Below, piece by piece: positions 1 through 7,346 of a DNA stretch of 64,000 nucleotides. Position numbers and translations under genes: made by a program. Numbering within the stretch: position 1 is the stretch's first letter; every line of letters starts with the position of its first letter. The notes beneath the pieces were generated by a model. The model had not been told where the DNA came from. It was given only the letters and a program-made list of their open reading frames with translations, and searched no databases. Origin of the DNA: CADCWK01 sp964244115 (GTDB taxonomy: Bacteria; Chloroflexota; Chloroflexia; Thermomicrobiales; UBA6265); the NCBI GenBank assembly GCA_964244115.1, contig CAXTHM010000001.1, positions 62,001-126,000 of the forward strand, in the 5' to 3' direction.

Positions 1-583
1 CACCGAGTGTCGACGCCGTGTCGCCCGGCAGGACCGGGACCGCGATCTCGGCCACGACCGGGCCGGTATCGTAGCCGTTGTCGACGACGTGGATCGTCGC
101 GCCGGACCGCTCGTCCCCGTTGGCGAGGACGGCGGCGTGGACCCGCTCGCCGTAGAAACCCCGGCCCGAGGCGTACGGGAACGCGGCGGCCAGCGCGGGG
201 TGGATGTTCAGGATGCGGCCATCCCACTCGGCCGGGACGTCCAGCTTGCGGAGGAACCCGGCCAGGACGATCAGGTCCGGCCGGTGCGGCGCCAGCCAGC
301 CGTAGACGGCCGCGCTGTAGGCGGCATCGTCGGCGAACCCCTTCCGGGTGATCGTCGCGTGGGGCAGACCGGCCCCCGCCGCGATCGCCAGCCCACGAAC
401 TCCCGCGACCGACGACACGACCGCGACGACCTCGGCATCCAGCTCCCCGGCATCGATCACGGCGAGCAGGTTCGCCAGTGACCGGCCCGACCCGGAGATC
501 AGGACGGCGATTCGAACTGGCCCATGACGGGCGGACGACCGAGTGCGACCGGACGGCGACTGATCGGCAGGCACAGGCAGCAC
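1..583 (-). CDS. purN: Phosphoribosylglycinamide formyltransferase (partial, 3' end beyond window)
   Basis: Transfers the formyl group of 10-formyl-THF to GAR in de novo purine synthesis, in the cytosol. The translated minus strand shows the N-terminal phosphate-binding SGSGRSLANLL, the catalytic Asn and His in LNIHPAL, and the Asp loop in HVVDNGYDTGPVV, in the spacing expected of GART. About 194 codons are present and the last part lies beyond base 1. I chose the GTG at 583 because AGGAG sits 3 bases upstream and there is no ATG in frame. This leaves an unusual N-terminal leader of about 20 residues rich in Ser/Arg/Pro before the conserved VRIAVLISGSG. A start nearer the conserved block cannot be excluded. 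Confidence 0.9.
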   Translation of the reverse strand, partial: MLPVPADQSPSGRTRSSARHGPVRIAVLISGSGRSLANLLAVIDAGELDAEVVAVVSSVAGVRGLAIAAGAGLPHATITRKGFADDAAYSAAVYGWLAPHRPDLIVLAGFLRKLDVPAEWDGRILNIHPALAAAFPYASGRGFYGERVHAAVLANGDERSGATIHVVDNGYDTGPVVAEIAVPVLPGDTASTLG

Positions 584-661
584 GGCTCCTGATGGCGGTG
601 GGTGGGAGAGCATCCCGTTTCAATCATCTAGCCTACCGCGGGTTGCGGTGGAAGCGCTCGG

Positions 662-757
662 GCAGCGGAGCAGGCGGCTCCCCTGACCGGGGTGAGCCTG
701 CTCGCTCACCCGCTGAAGCGGTGTTCGACGCACAGGTGCCCGGAGAGGGGAGCAGCA
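662..757 (-). repeat. Dispersed repeat family A, copy 1
   Basis: Reads as the reverse of the family consensus, with GGAGCAGGCGGCTCCCC at one end and CCCGGAGAGGGGAGCAG at the other around a GAGC-GCTC core. It fills the gap between purN and the next gene. Confidence 0.7.
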
Positions 758-861
758 CCGCTTGCCCGAGCGCGACGACTTCTCATGAAACCCGCTGTCG
801 TGTGCCAGTCGCACGGTTGACGTAACATTCACGGCGCATCGTCCCGACTCCCGGATACCGA

Positions 862-1809
862 TTGCCGCATCATGCGGATGGAGAAGCCCCTTTGCGATTG
901 CTGCTGCACGACGCCCTCGCCACCCTCCCGCTCGTCGAACCCCTTCGCGCCGGCTGGGTCGACACCGCCGGGATCGACGTCGTCTTCGACCCCGACCTCG
1001 GCGCTGGCCGCGTCGGCAGCGAGGACATCGCGCTGATCCCGGCCGGCGAGCTGACGGCGCTGGCGGGCCGGTTCCAGGTCGTCCCCGACATCGGCGTGAT
1101 CGCCGACGGGGCCGGGCCGATCAGCCTGCGGGTGCCCGTCCGGCCGGACGAGATCGACGTCACGAGCGTCCGGCTGCTCGCGGTCGGGTCGACGGCGGAG
1201 ATCCTGGCCCGGGCCACCCTGCGGCCGTACTTCGGGATCGAGGCATCGCGCTGGAGCCGCGAGCCGGACCCGGACGCGCAGGCGGTGGTGATCGAGGGGG
1301 AGGCCGCCCTGGTCGAGCCCGAGGGCGGCTTCGCCGAGGATCTCTGCCGGGCCTGGTTCATCATGACCGGGCAGGCTGTCGTCCTCCACGTCCTGATCGC
1401 GCCGATCGGGATGGAGCGGAGCGTCCTCGAACCCGTCCTGCAGCTGCTGACCGCCGCGCAGAAGATCGACAAGGGCCAGCGCCGCGAGATGCGCCGCCCG
1501 ATCGCGGAGCGGCTCGGGCTGACGACGGAACAGATCAACGCCTTCTTCGAGCGCCTGTTCTTCAGCCTGGAGGCGGACGACCTCGACTCGCTCGAGCAGA
1601 TGCTGCGGCGCGGCGTGCCGGGCTCAGCGTACCCGGTACCAGGCCCGCTGACGTTCATGCCGTCCCCGCTGACCGCCGTCGCGGAGGACGAGGACGAGGC
1701 CGGGTTCGTACCGGATGATGCCGACGACGAGTGGCCCGCCGGGGTGGACCAGCCCGGCGCCGATACGGACGACGCGGATGACCTCGACGGAGATGTCCCG
1801 CCTCGGTAG
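862..1809 (+). CDS. MqnA-like protein (periplasmic-binding-protein fold)
   Basis: A 315-residue protein. Its first 60 residues (LPLVEPLRAGWVD... then DIALIPAGELTAL) follow the pattern of the MqnA/MqnD menaquinone-biosynthesis family, where a short domain contacts the chorismate-derived substrate and the text G-x-D-x-A-L-I-P is typical. Later blocks such as VLHVLIAPIGMERSVL and the helical QKIDKGQRREMRRPIAERLGL do not match MqnA well, and the last 50 residues are a strongly acidic Asp/Glu tail. It may therefore be a divergent family member with another role. The reading frame opens at a TTG (862) with no clear RBS; TTG 892 or 898 are alternatives. No other menaquinone gene is in the window. 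Confidence 0.5.
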   Translation: MPHHADGEAPLRLLLHDALATLPLVEPLRAGWVDTAGIDVVFDPDLGAGRVGSEDIALIPAGELTALAGRFQVVPDIGVIADGAGPISLRVPVRPDEIDVTSVRLLAVGSTAEILARATLRPYFGIEASRWSREPDPDAQAVVIEGEAALVEPEGGFAEDLCRAWFIMTGQAVVLHVLIAPIGMERSVLEPVLQLLTAAQKIDKGQRREMRRPIAERLGLTTEQINAFFERLFFSLEADDLDSLEQMLRRGVPGSAYPVPGPLTFMPSPLTAVAEDEDEAGFVPDDADDEWPAGVDQPGADTDDADDLDGDVPPR

Positions 1810-1896
1810 GCATCGCATCCCGTCATGCGGTAGTCGGCAGGACGCCGCACCTCGATGAGGTGGGTGGATCGCCGACAACGGTTCCCTGGGCCTGGC

Positions 1897-1925
1897 TGTC
1901 ACGGTGACGACGGGTCGGGTATACT
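1897..1925 (+). promoter_or_regulatory. Candidate sigma-70-type promoter
   Basis: A good -10 (TATACT, 1920-1925) lies 60 bases before the start at 1985. The -35 at 1897-1902 (TGTCAC, 17-base spacer) is weak, so the call rests mainly on the -10. Confidence 0.35.
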
Positions 1926-1984
1926 GGCCTTACCCGCAGAACCCGCGTACGTACGATGACATTCTTGCTCTGGGGGAGGCACGC

Positions 1985-3268
1985 ATGAGCGTTGCCCGGG
2001 CGCCTCGCGTCCTGCAGACGGCCACTGTTCACACCGCGAATCATCCCCGGAGGGTCGCGCTCGCGGCCGGAGCGCTGGCCGTCGCGGCGCTGTCGCTGGC
2101 GGTCCGCTCCGGCGGGCTGGCCGGGGCCGCGCTGCTGCTCGCGGTGGTCGCCGCGAGTGCCGCCGTCGCGCTCTGGTCCCGGCTCCGCGACGCCGAACGG
2201 TCTCACGCCGCCCTCGCGCTGACCGTGGCCGATCTGACGACCCGACTGGACCTCCTGTCGGTCGCCACACGGGTCGTGCCGGCCGGGCAGGTTCTGGCAG
2301 ACGCTGTCATTCCGAACCAGGCGACGCCCGAAGCGGGGACCGCCGACGCAGATTCCACAGGTACGGCGTCCGATCCCGACGCAACGGACGTCTCCCCTCT
2401 CCGGGCACCTGCGGAGTCGAAGCCGCTTCAGCGGGTGAGCGAGCAGGTGAGCCGGGGAGGGGCCGGGGGAGAGGTCGGCTCTGCCACCGGAGCGCTCACG
2501 TTACTGCCCGAGTCTGTGCCGCCCGACCAGGCCGCCACCAACGCGGACCCCCGGACACCCCTCGTCGCCGCGACGGTCGGCTTCGCCGATGTCGTTGCGT
2601 CTGGCCCGCTGGCGCTGGCTTCAGGGCCGGACGACAGCACCGACGCGACCCTGGCATCCATCCCGGAATCGATGCCGCCCTTCACCCTGACCGCCCTCAA
2701 CGGCGCGGCCATCACGGGTGATGAGCTGGCGGGCACGCCGGCCGTCGTCGTGTTCTGGCGACCTGGCTGCCAGCACTGCCAGCGCCTGACGCCGGAACTC
2801 GTCGCCTGGGAATCGCTCCAGGGGCCGCGCCTGATCGTCTTCGCCGCCTGTGACGGTCCGACGGCCTTCCGGGCCGGGCTGCCGGGCCTCGTCATCCTGG
2901 ACCCCGGCTTCACCGTCGGGCAGGCGCTCGGGGCGCCGGGCACTCCGGCCGCCCTGCCGCTCGACGCGGCTGGTCGCCCGTCGGGTCCCGTCGTCGCCGG
3001 CGCCTCGGCCGTGACGACTCTCCTGCTGGACGCCATGCGGGACTGGGCCTCGGTCGAGTCGGAGTCGTCAGCCCGGCTCCCGGCTCCGGGTGTCGAGCCG
3101 GATGCGGAATCGGCGTCTCCCGATGACTCGGAGACCGCCGCACTAGTCGGTGAAGTCGTGATCGCCCCACCGACGGTGCTGCTTCGCCGAGCGGAGACGA
3201 TGCCCCTGGGATCGGTCGCCGTCGCTCCCGGGTGGGACGACGAATCCGACGCCCGCCGGGTGGGCTGA
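1985..3268 (+). CDS. Membrane-anchored thioredoxin-like (TlpA/ResA-type) protein
   Basis: A 427-residue protein. Two hydrophobic segments at about residues 24-62 should anchor it in the membrane. A long Ala/Thr/Asp/Pro linker follows, then a thioredoxin-like domain starting at MPPFTLTALNG (about 230) with the redox motif CQHC preceded by VVFWRPG, as in TlpA/ResA/MauD thiol-disulphide reductases that reduce cytochrome c or other exported proteins. A C-terminal acidic, low-complexity tail ends the protein. The start at 1985 is preceded by GGGGGAGG (a strong RBS). Oddity: the linker-coding bases 2392-2488 are a copy of repeat family A read in frame, adding about 32 residues. The substrate is unknown and no cytochrome maturation genes are adjacent. 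Confidence 0.75.
   Translation: MSVARAPRVLQTATVHTANHPRRVALAAGALAVAALSLAVRSGGLAGAALLLAVVAASAAVALWSRLRDAERSHAALALTVADLTTRLDLLSVATRVVPAGQVLADAVIPNQATPEAGTADADSTGTASDPDATDVSPLRAPAESKPLQRVSEQVSRGGAGGEVGSATGALTLLPESVPPDQAATNADPRTPLVAATVGFADVVASGPLALASGPDDSTDATLASIPESMPPFTLTALNGAAITGDELAGTPAVVVFWRPGCQHCQRLTPELVAWESLQGPRLIVFAACDGPTAFRAGLPGLVILDPGFTVGQALGAPGTPAALPLDAAGRPSGPVVAGASAVTTLLLDAMRDWASVESESSARLPAPGVEPDAESASPDDSETAALVGEVVIAPPTVLLRRAETMPLGSVAVAPGWDDESDARRVG
2392..2488 (+). repeat. Dispersed repeat family A, copy 2 (inside a gene)
   Basis: Carries the family ends (CTCCCCTCTCCGGGCACCTG ... GGGGGAGAGGTC) and is translated in frame as part of the linker of the thioredoxin-like protein. All other copies lie between genes. 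Confidence 0.75.
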
Positions 3269-3339
3269 TGACGTCCTGGTTGGAACGAACGGCCACCGAA
3301 GAGGCGAAGTCGACGACCGATGGGAGCGTGCGCGGAATC

Positions 3340-3487
3340 GTAGGGGAGGGGCAAGCCCCATCCGCACCGCGCCGCGGTCCCGGCGGTTCGGGGCAACGGC
3401 GTTCGGATCCGACAGGTGCTGGGCCGAATCGGTCTCCCCGTGACAAAGCCGCTGCGGCGGCCCGGATGGGGCAAGCCCCACCCCTAC
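3340..3487. repeat. Family B repeat with 24-bp terminal inverted repeats
   Basis: A 148-bp segment beginning GTAGGGGAGGGGCAAGCCCC and ending in the near-complement GGGGCAAGCCCCACCCCTAC; the 24-base ends pair with three mismatches. It is non-coding and sits between the thioredoxin-like gene and prmC. It has the look of a MITE or a large hairpin element. Confidence 0.65.
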
Positions 3488-3527
3488 GAAGGGCCATGCA
3501 CCGGTTGGCTGATGCGGCGCGGCACCT

Positions 3528-4415
3528 GTGACCATTGGCGATGCCCTCCGGGACGCGACGCGGCGGCTGGCCGACGCCGGGCTGGAGACGCCGCGGCTCG
3601 ATGCCGAGCTGCTGTTGCGCCACGTCCTCGGGATCGATCGCACCGCGCTCTTCCTGCGGGCGCCGGAGCCGATCGATCCCGATGCGATGCGGACCTACGC
3701 TGGTCTGCTCGCCCGGCGCCTTGACGGGCAGCCGGTCGCCTACCTGACCGGGCGGCGCGGCTTCCTCGGGCTGTCCATGACGGTGACCCCCGACGTCCTC
3801 ATCCCGCGGCCGGAGACTGAGCAGCTGGTCGAGTGGGCGCGGGACTGGCTGGCGCACCCGGGCCGGGATCGGGCGACGGTCGTCGATGTCGGGACGGGCA
3901 GCGGCGCGATCGCGATCGGGCTGGCGTCGCTGCTCCCGGCGGGGTGGGCTGGCCGGATCACCGCCGTCGATGTCTCCGCGGCGGCGCTGGCGGTGGCCGA
4001 GGCCAACTGGGAACGGGTCCGGCCCGATCTGATCGCGCCGTCCGGCGTGGGACCGGAGATGGTCTTCGCGTCGAGCGATCTGCTGGGATCGGTCGCCGGA
4101 CCGGTTGATCTCGTCCTCGCCAACCTGCCGTACCTGACGCCGGAGCAGGTCGATGGCAACCCGGACCTCGCCGCCGAGCCGCGGCTGGCGCTGGACGGCG
4201 GCCCGGACGGGCTCGACCTCATCTGTCGCCTGATCGCCGACCTGCCGCGGGTGCTGACCCCAGGTGGTGCGGTCGCCCTGGAGCTCGACCCGGCGCAGGC
4301 AGAGGCTGTCGCTGGGCTGCTGCGGGCCGCCGAGCCGGACCCGATGGTCGCGATCGTCAATGACCTCTCCGGACGCGCCCGGTTCGTGACGATGACCCAG
4401 GATGGAGATGGTTAG
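3528..4415 (+). CDS. prmC: Release factor glutamine methyltransferase
   Basis: Methylates the Gln of the GGQ motif of peptide release factors 1 and 2, using SAM. The 295-residue length is normal for PrmC/HemK. The N-terminal helical domain (1-85) is followed by IPRPETEQLVEW, the SAM motif VVDVGTGSGAIAIGLA (about 122-137), and the substrate loop NLPYL. The usual sequence at that loop is NPPY, so the first Pro is replaced by Leu, a variant seen in some homologues. It starts at GTG 3528 with a poor RBS. The stop at 4413-4415 overlaps the stop of the convergent membrane gene by 4 bases (4412-4415). Confidence 0.92.
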   Translation: MTIGDALRDATRRLADAGLETPRLDAELLLRHVLGIDRTALFLRAPEPIDPDAMRTYAGLLARRLDGQPVAYLTGRRGFLGLSMTVTPDVLIPRPETEQLVEWARDWLAHPGRDRATVVDVGTGSGAIAIGLASLLPAGWAGRITAVDVSAAALAVAEANWERVRPDLIAPSGVGPEMVFASSDLLGSVAGPVDLVLANLPYLTPEQVDGNPDLAAEPRLALDGGPDGLDLICRLIADLPRVLTPGGAVALELDPAQAEAVAGLLRAAEPDPMVAIVNDLSGRARFVTMTQDGDG

Positions 4416-4924
4416 TCCATCCCGCGGGCGGGGAAGCCAGCCTCCTGCCAGCGCCGATACTGCCAGAGGTTGATCTCGCGACGAATCTCCCGCAGGCTCC
4501 GGGCGTCCATGTTGGAGAGCGACAGCAGGGTATCGTCATCGGTCTCGTGGGTCTGGCGGATCGTCTCGTAGCCGTGCCGGAGCAGGATGTGCTCGACCCG
4601 CGGCGACAGGCCGAGCTGCTCGATGTGTGGGGAGAGGCGCCGCCGGAGCAGTCGAATCCCCTCCTCGGCCAGGCTCCAGACCAGGATCGGCAGCGTCAGG
4701 ATCAACGCCGAGATCAGCAGCCAGCCGACGCTGACCATGACCAGCTTGGTCGCCGATCCGCCCAGGGCGATGCCGGTGCCGAGGATCAGTGATGAGAACG
4801 CGACGACCGCGAACGAGCGCCGGATCGGGTTGATCGAGAAGGGGTCGCCCATGCCGGTCGACGACACCGAGCGGTGGATGGGCTCGGCGCCGTTCCGGTA
4901 GCCGTAGCGGGACATCGAGGACAT
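4412..4924 (-). CDS. Two-TM membrane protein with RNA polymerase alpha-CTD-like tail (copy 2)
   Basis: 170 residues. After a polar N-terminus come the motif NPIRRS, two hydrophobic helices (about 37-57 and 62-84), a basic stretch (IRLLRRRL), and a C-terminal helix-hairpin-helix-like module. That module (LGLSPRVEHILLRHGYETI... LLSLSNMDARSLREIRREI) matches the layout of the RpoA C-terminal domain (LxVRxxNxLK ... LLxxxNxGxKSLxEIK). The Arg that contacts UP-element DNA in RpoA is kept here; the following Asn is His. It ends with LWQYRRWQEAGFPARGMD, nearly the same as the tail of its upstream paralogue (5083-5607), with which it probably forms an operon (158-base gap). By the positive-inside rule the module should face the cytoplasm. 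Function unknown. Confidence 0.8.
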   Translation of the reverse strand: MSSMSRYGYRNGAEPIHRSVSSTGMGDPFSINPIRRSFAVVAFSSLILGTGIALGGSATKLVMVSVGWLLISALILTLPILVWSLAEEGIRLLRRRLSPHIEQLGLSPRVEHILLRHGYETIRQTHETDDDTLLSLSNMDARSLREIRREINLWQYRRWQEAGFPARGMD

Positions 4925-5082
4925 GCGCGGCGTCTCCGGGACTCGGTCGAGGCGTCAGGCGATGAGAATGGCGGCGTGAATCCCGTGCCAGGGCAGGTGC
5001 GACGATCCGGAGTGGACGTCTCGAAGAGCCCCTAAGCGGGGGATCGGAGTATCGCAGACGGGACGCCCGATCGGCACCGGCG

Positions 5083-5607
5083 CTACCGGGCGGGGAAGCC
5101 GGATTCCTGCCACCGCCGGTAGTCCCAGAGCGAGAGGGCCCGGCGGATCTGGCGGACGTCGTGGTCCTCCATCCGGGGCAGCCCGAGGAGCTGGTCGTCA
5201 TCGAGGCCGACGATGTCGGCGACCGTCTCGTGGCCCGAGCGCCGGAGGATGTTCTCGGTCCGGACGGAGAGGCGCAGGTCGGCGAGGTCGGGCGACGTCC
5301 GGCGGCGATGCCGGCGGGCCGCGTCGGCGACGATGCTCCAGAGCAGGAGCGGGACGGCCAGCAGCAGGATCGCCGTCGCCAGCGCCGCCGCCATCACCAG
5401 CACACCGCTGCCGCGGGTCCCGCCGTGCTGGAACAGGACGACGACCGTGGCGATCACGGCCAGGCAGACGGCGATCAGCGTGATCGATCGCCGGATCGGG
5501 TTGGTCGCGAAGATGCCGTTCAGAGACGGCTCGCCCGGCCCGGGGATCCGCCCGTCATGCCAGCCCGTCCCGATGTGAGGCGGTACGCCCCGGTAGTCGC
5601 CCCGCAT
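5083..5607 (-). CDS. Two-TM membrane protein with RNA polymerase alpha-CTD-like tail (copy 1)
   Basis: A paralogue of the downstream gene, about 174 residues from the ATG at 5607. An upstream GTG (5703) would add 32 residues, but the ATG aligns best with the paralogue (MRGDYRG versus MSRYGYRNG). It shows NPIRRS, two hydrophobic helices, a basic RRHRRR stop-transfer segment, then LRLSVRTENILRRSGHETV ... LLGLPRMEDHDVRQIRRAL. Relative to RpoA-CTD (LTVRSANCL), both the DNA-contacting Arg and the Asn are conserved, so DNA or protein contact by this domain is plausible. The tail LWDYRRWQESGFPAR is shared with copy 2. No annotated family is known to me for the whole architecture. Confidence 0.78.
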   Translation of the reverse strand: MRGDYRGVPPHIGTGWHDGRIPGPGEPSLNGIFATNPIRRSITLIAVCLAVIATVVVLFQHGGTRGSGVLVMAAALATAILLLAVPLLLWSIVADAARRHRRRTSPDLADLRLSVRTENILRRSGHETVADIVGLDDDQLLGLPRMEDHDVRQIRRALSLWDYRRWQESGFPAR

Positions 5608-5773
5608 TGGACCCCACGTTCCTTTGTGACGCACGAGAAGGTATCGAAGCGTCTCACTCACCGGGCTGTGAGGATCGGCGGGGAGAACCAACCGGCTGGA
5701 CACGCTTTGATACGGATAGTCATGTCATCCACCGACACTGTGCAATGCAAACACTTTCGGGACACCGGTGCAA

Positions 5774-6241
5774 TCAGTCCGCGGATTCCCGAGACAGAAA
5801 GGTTTGCCGTGATCGATGGCCCGGCTGGTCATTGGATAGGTGAGTGCTCGAATGATCGTTTTGGGTCGATCCACCGGCGTAGCGGAGTGTGAGGGAACCA
5901 GACCGCGACCGTGAACGGCGTTTGGGGCCGTCTTCGGACCGAATCTGGATAGCTGGCGACGTGACGTCATTGATCGATAGGCGGATCCGCTGCGGCTTCT
6001 CCGCGTCCTGGGCGGCCGCGATCGCGGCGCCACGGATGAACTCGGACTGCCTCAGGCCGAGCTTGCGCGCGGCCGATCGAACCTGGCGGATGCCTTCCCG
6101 ATCGAACCGTACGGAGACGATGATCCCGTGATCCCGTGACGGCTTGAACGTCATTGCGCTCTCGGGGTAGTCATTGGGATCAAGCGATCGCACCTGGGCT
6201 TCCAGCGTATCGAGATCTTCTTCGACGAATGGCTGATCCAA
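5774..6241 (-). CDS. Probable antitoxin, ribbon-helix-helix-like
   Basis: Second gene of a toxin-antitoxin-like pair, 12 bases after the toxin candidate. Residues about 40-75 (GIIVSVRFDREGIRQVRSAA then LRQSEFIRGAAIAA) have the strand-helix-helix look of CopG/BrnA-type DNA-binding antitoxins. The start is a TTG at 6241, supported by AAAGGG six bases upstream. The last 45 residues are Ser/Arg/His-rich low complexity without recognisable structure; they may be read-through after an ancestral stop was lost. As antitoxin it would bind the toxin and repress the shared promoter near 6602-6620. Confidence 0.6.
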   Translation of the reverse strand: MDQPFVEEDLDTLEAQVRSLDPNDYPESAMTFKPSRDHGIIVSVRFDREGIRQVRSAARKLGLRQSEFIRGAAIAAAQDAEKPQRIRLSINDVTSPAIQIRSEDGPKRRSRSRSGSLTLRYAGGSTQNDHSSTHLSNDQPGHRSRQTFLSRESAD

Positions 6242-6253
6242 ACGAGTCCCTTT

Positions 6254-6580
6254 CTATCGTGTTCGCCGACCTGTGGCTCGGGTGTGGTGGTCAATCCATT
6301 GCCGTTCAGCGGGGAATGCCGTGATGACCTTCCATTGCCTGGGACCGGCGCGCTCGACGATGATCTGGAGATACTGTCCGCTGGTCGTCTGACCGACGAC
6401 CAGTCGCCGTCCGGCTGGATGGCTGCCATGGTTCGGCCAATCGCGAGCATCGTCGTTCAGAAGCACAGCTTCGACGTCATCAGGCGAGAGCAGGTGCCGC
6501 TCCCAGATATGATCGATGCGTCGTTCCTCGTCAGCTTCGCTGTTGCCCCAAACGATGTCGATTCCCCGGAACTCACTCAC
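6254..6580 (-). CDS. BrnT/DUF4258-like toxin candidate
   Basis: 108 residues. The core HIWERHLLSPDDVEAVLLND followed by GRRLVVGQTTSGQYLQIIVE and VITAFPA fits the small BrnT/RelE-fold toxins (histidine, then a helix, then the G-x-T-x-x-G-x-x-L strand pair and a final TA-x-P strand), which are mRNA-cleaving. The GTG start at 6580 has AGAGGAG upstream. Gene order toxin then antitoxin is that of brnTA. The identification rests on pattern only; the catalytic residues are not certain. Confidence 0.6.
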   Translation of the reverse strand: MSEFRGIDIVWGNSEADEERRIDHIWERHLLSPDDVEAVLLNDDARDWPNHGSHPAGRRLVVGQTTSGQYLQIIVERAGPRQWKVITAFPAERQWIDHHTRATGRRTR

Positions 6581-6601
6581 CGTCGCAAGCTCCTCTGATA
6601 G

Positions 6602-6620
6602 TGTATGACCGTGTCATACA
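6602..6620. promoter_or_regulatory. Perfect palindrome, candidate operator of the toxin-antitoxin pair
   Basis: TGTATGAC-CGT-GTCATACA: two perfect 8-base arms around 3 bases, 22 bases before the toxin start and 23 before the divergent gene at 6643. Autoregulation by an antitoxin dimer bound here is typical of such modules. The divergent gene could be affected as well. Confidence 0.6.
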
Positions 6621-6642
6621 TTCGTCTCTTCAAGGGTAGGCC

Positions 6643-7134
6643 ATGACTGTCCGCAACACCGGTGCAGACGAAGATCGTTCCCGCGCTGACGCTGCCCGAG
6701 GCATCACCGTGCAGGCGTTCCTGTTATGTACAGCCTTCAACACCACCGAAGGGCGCCGCTTCAACCTGCTTGGCGGCGGCATCGAATCATTGCCGCTGGA
6801 ACGGATTCCCGGGAACGTTCCGTTGGGTCTGATCACCCGTTTCACGCTGCCTACCCGCCCGGTCGAGATCGTCTCCGTGCGCACGGAAGTCCGGCACGGA
6901 ACGGATCGACTTCTCGTCCTGCCTCCCCTGATCGTCGATATCGACCCGGAGGATGGCCCGAATGATCCTCGGACCGGAGGGGCCATGATCACCCTTCCGA
7001 TCGACCTGACCCCGTTCGCGATCGAACAACCGGGAGACTACTGGTTCGGACTGTTCGTGGACGATGTGCTGATCACGTCGACGACGCTCGTCGCCTACAT
7101 CGAGGCTCGCGACCAAGACCAGTCCGGGGAGTAG
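6643..7134 (+). CDS. DUF6941-like beta-sandwich protein
   Basis: 163 residues, no signal peptide or membrane segment. The pattern (FLLCTAFNTTEGRRFNLLGGGIESL, then PLGLITRFTLP, a strand-rich middle, and DLTPFAIEQPGDYWFGLFVD near the end) recalls the DUF6941 family of small predicted beta-sandwich proteins whose role is not known. It is divergent from the toxin-antitoxin pair and shares the palindrome region. The ATG at 6643 follows AAGGGTAGGCC. Confidence 0.5.
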   Translation: MTVRNTGADEDRSRADAARGITVQAFLLCTAFNTTEGRRFNLLGGGIESLPLERIPGNVPLGLITRFTLPTRPVEIVSVRTEVRHGTDRLLVLPPLIVDIDPEDGPNDPRTGGAMITLPIDLTPFAIEQPGDYWFGLFVDDVLITSTTLVAYIEARDQDQSGE

Positions 7135-7187
7135 ACGCGGCGCAGCCCCACGGCCGGTAGCTAGCGCTGGGGCCAGTCGAGGTGCCT

Positions 7188-7292
7188 GGTGGCGGAGCAG
7201 ATCTCTCCTCCAGCCTGGGGTGAACCCGCTCGCTCACCAGAGGTGGCTCTCGCTGGGCTGCGGCTCCGCAAGTGCCCGGAGCGGGGAGCACG
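7188..7292 (-). repeat. Dispersed repeat family A, copy 3
   Basis: Reverse orientation: GGTGGCGGAGCAGATCTCTC at the left, GTGCCCGGAGCGGGGAGCA at the right, with GCTCGCTCACC and GGCTCTCGCTGGGCTGCGGC inside. It lies downstream of the DUF6941-like gene and of guaA. Confidence 0.75.
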
Positions 7293-7346
7293 ACCGCCCG
7301 TCAGGTTCGGGTACTTCACCTGAACCCCGCTGTAGTCGGATACGAC

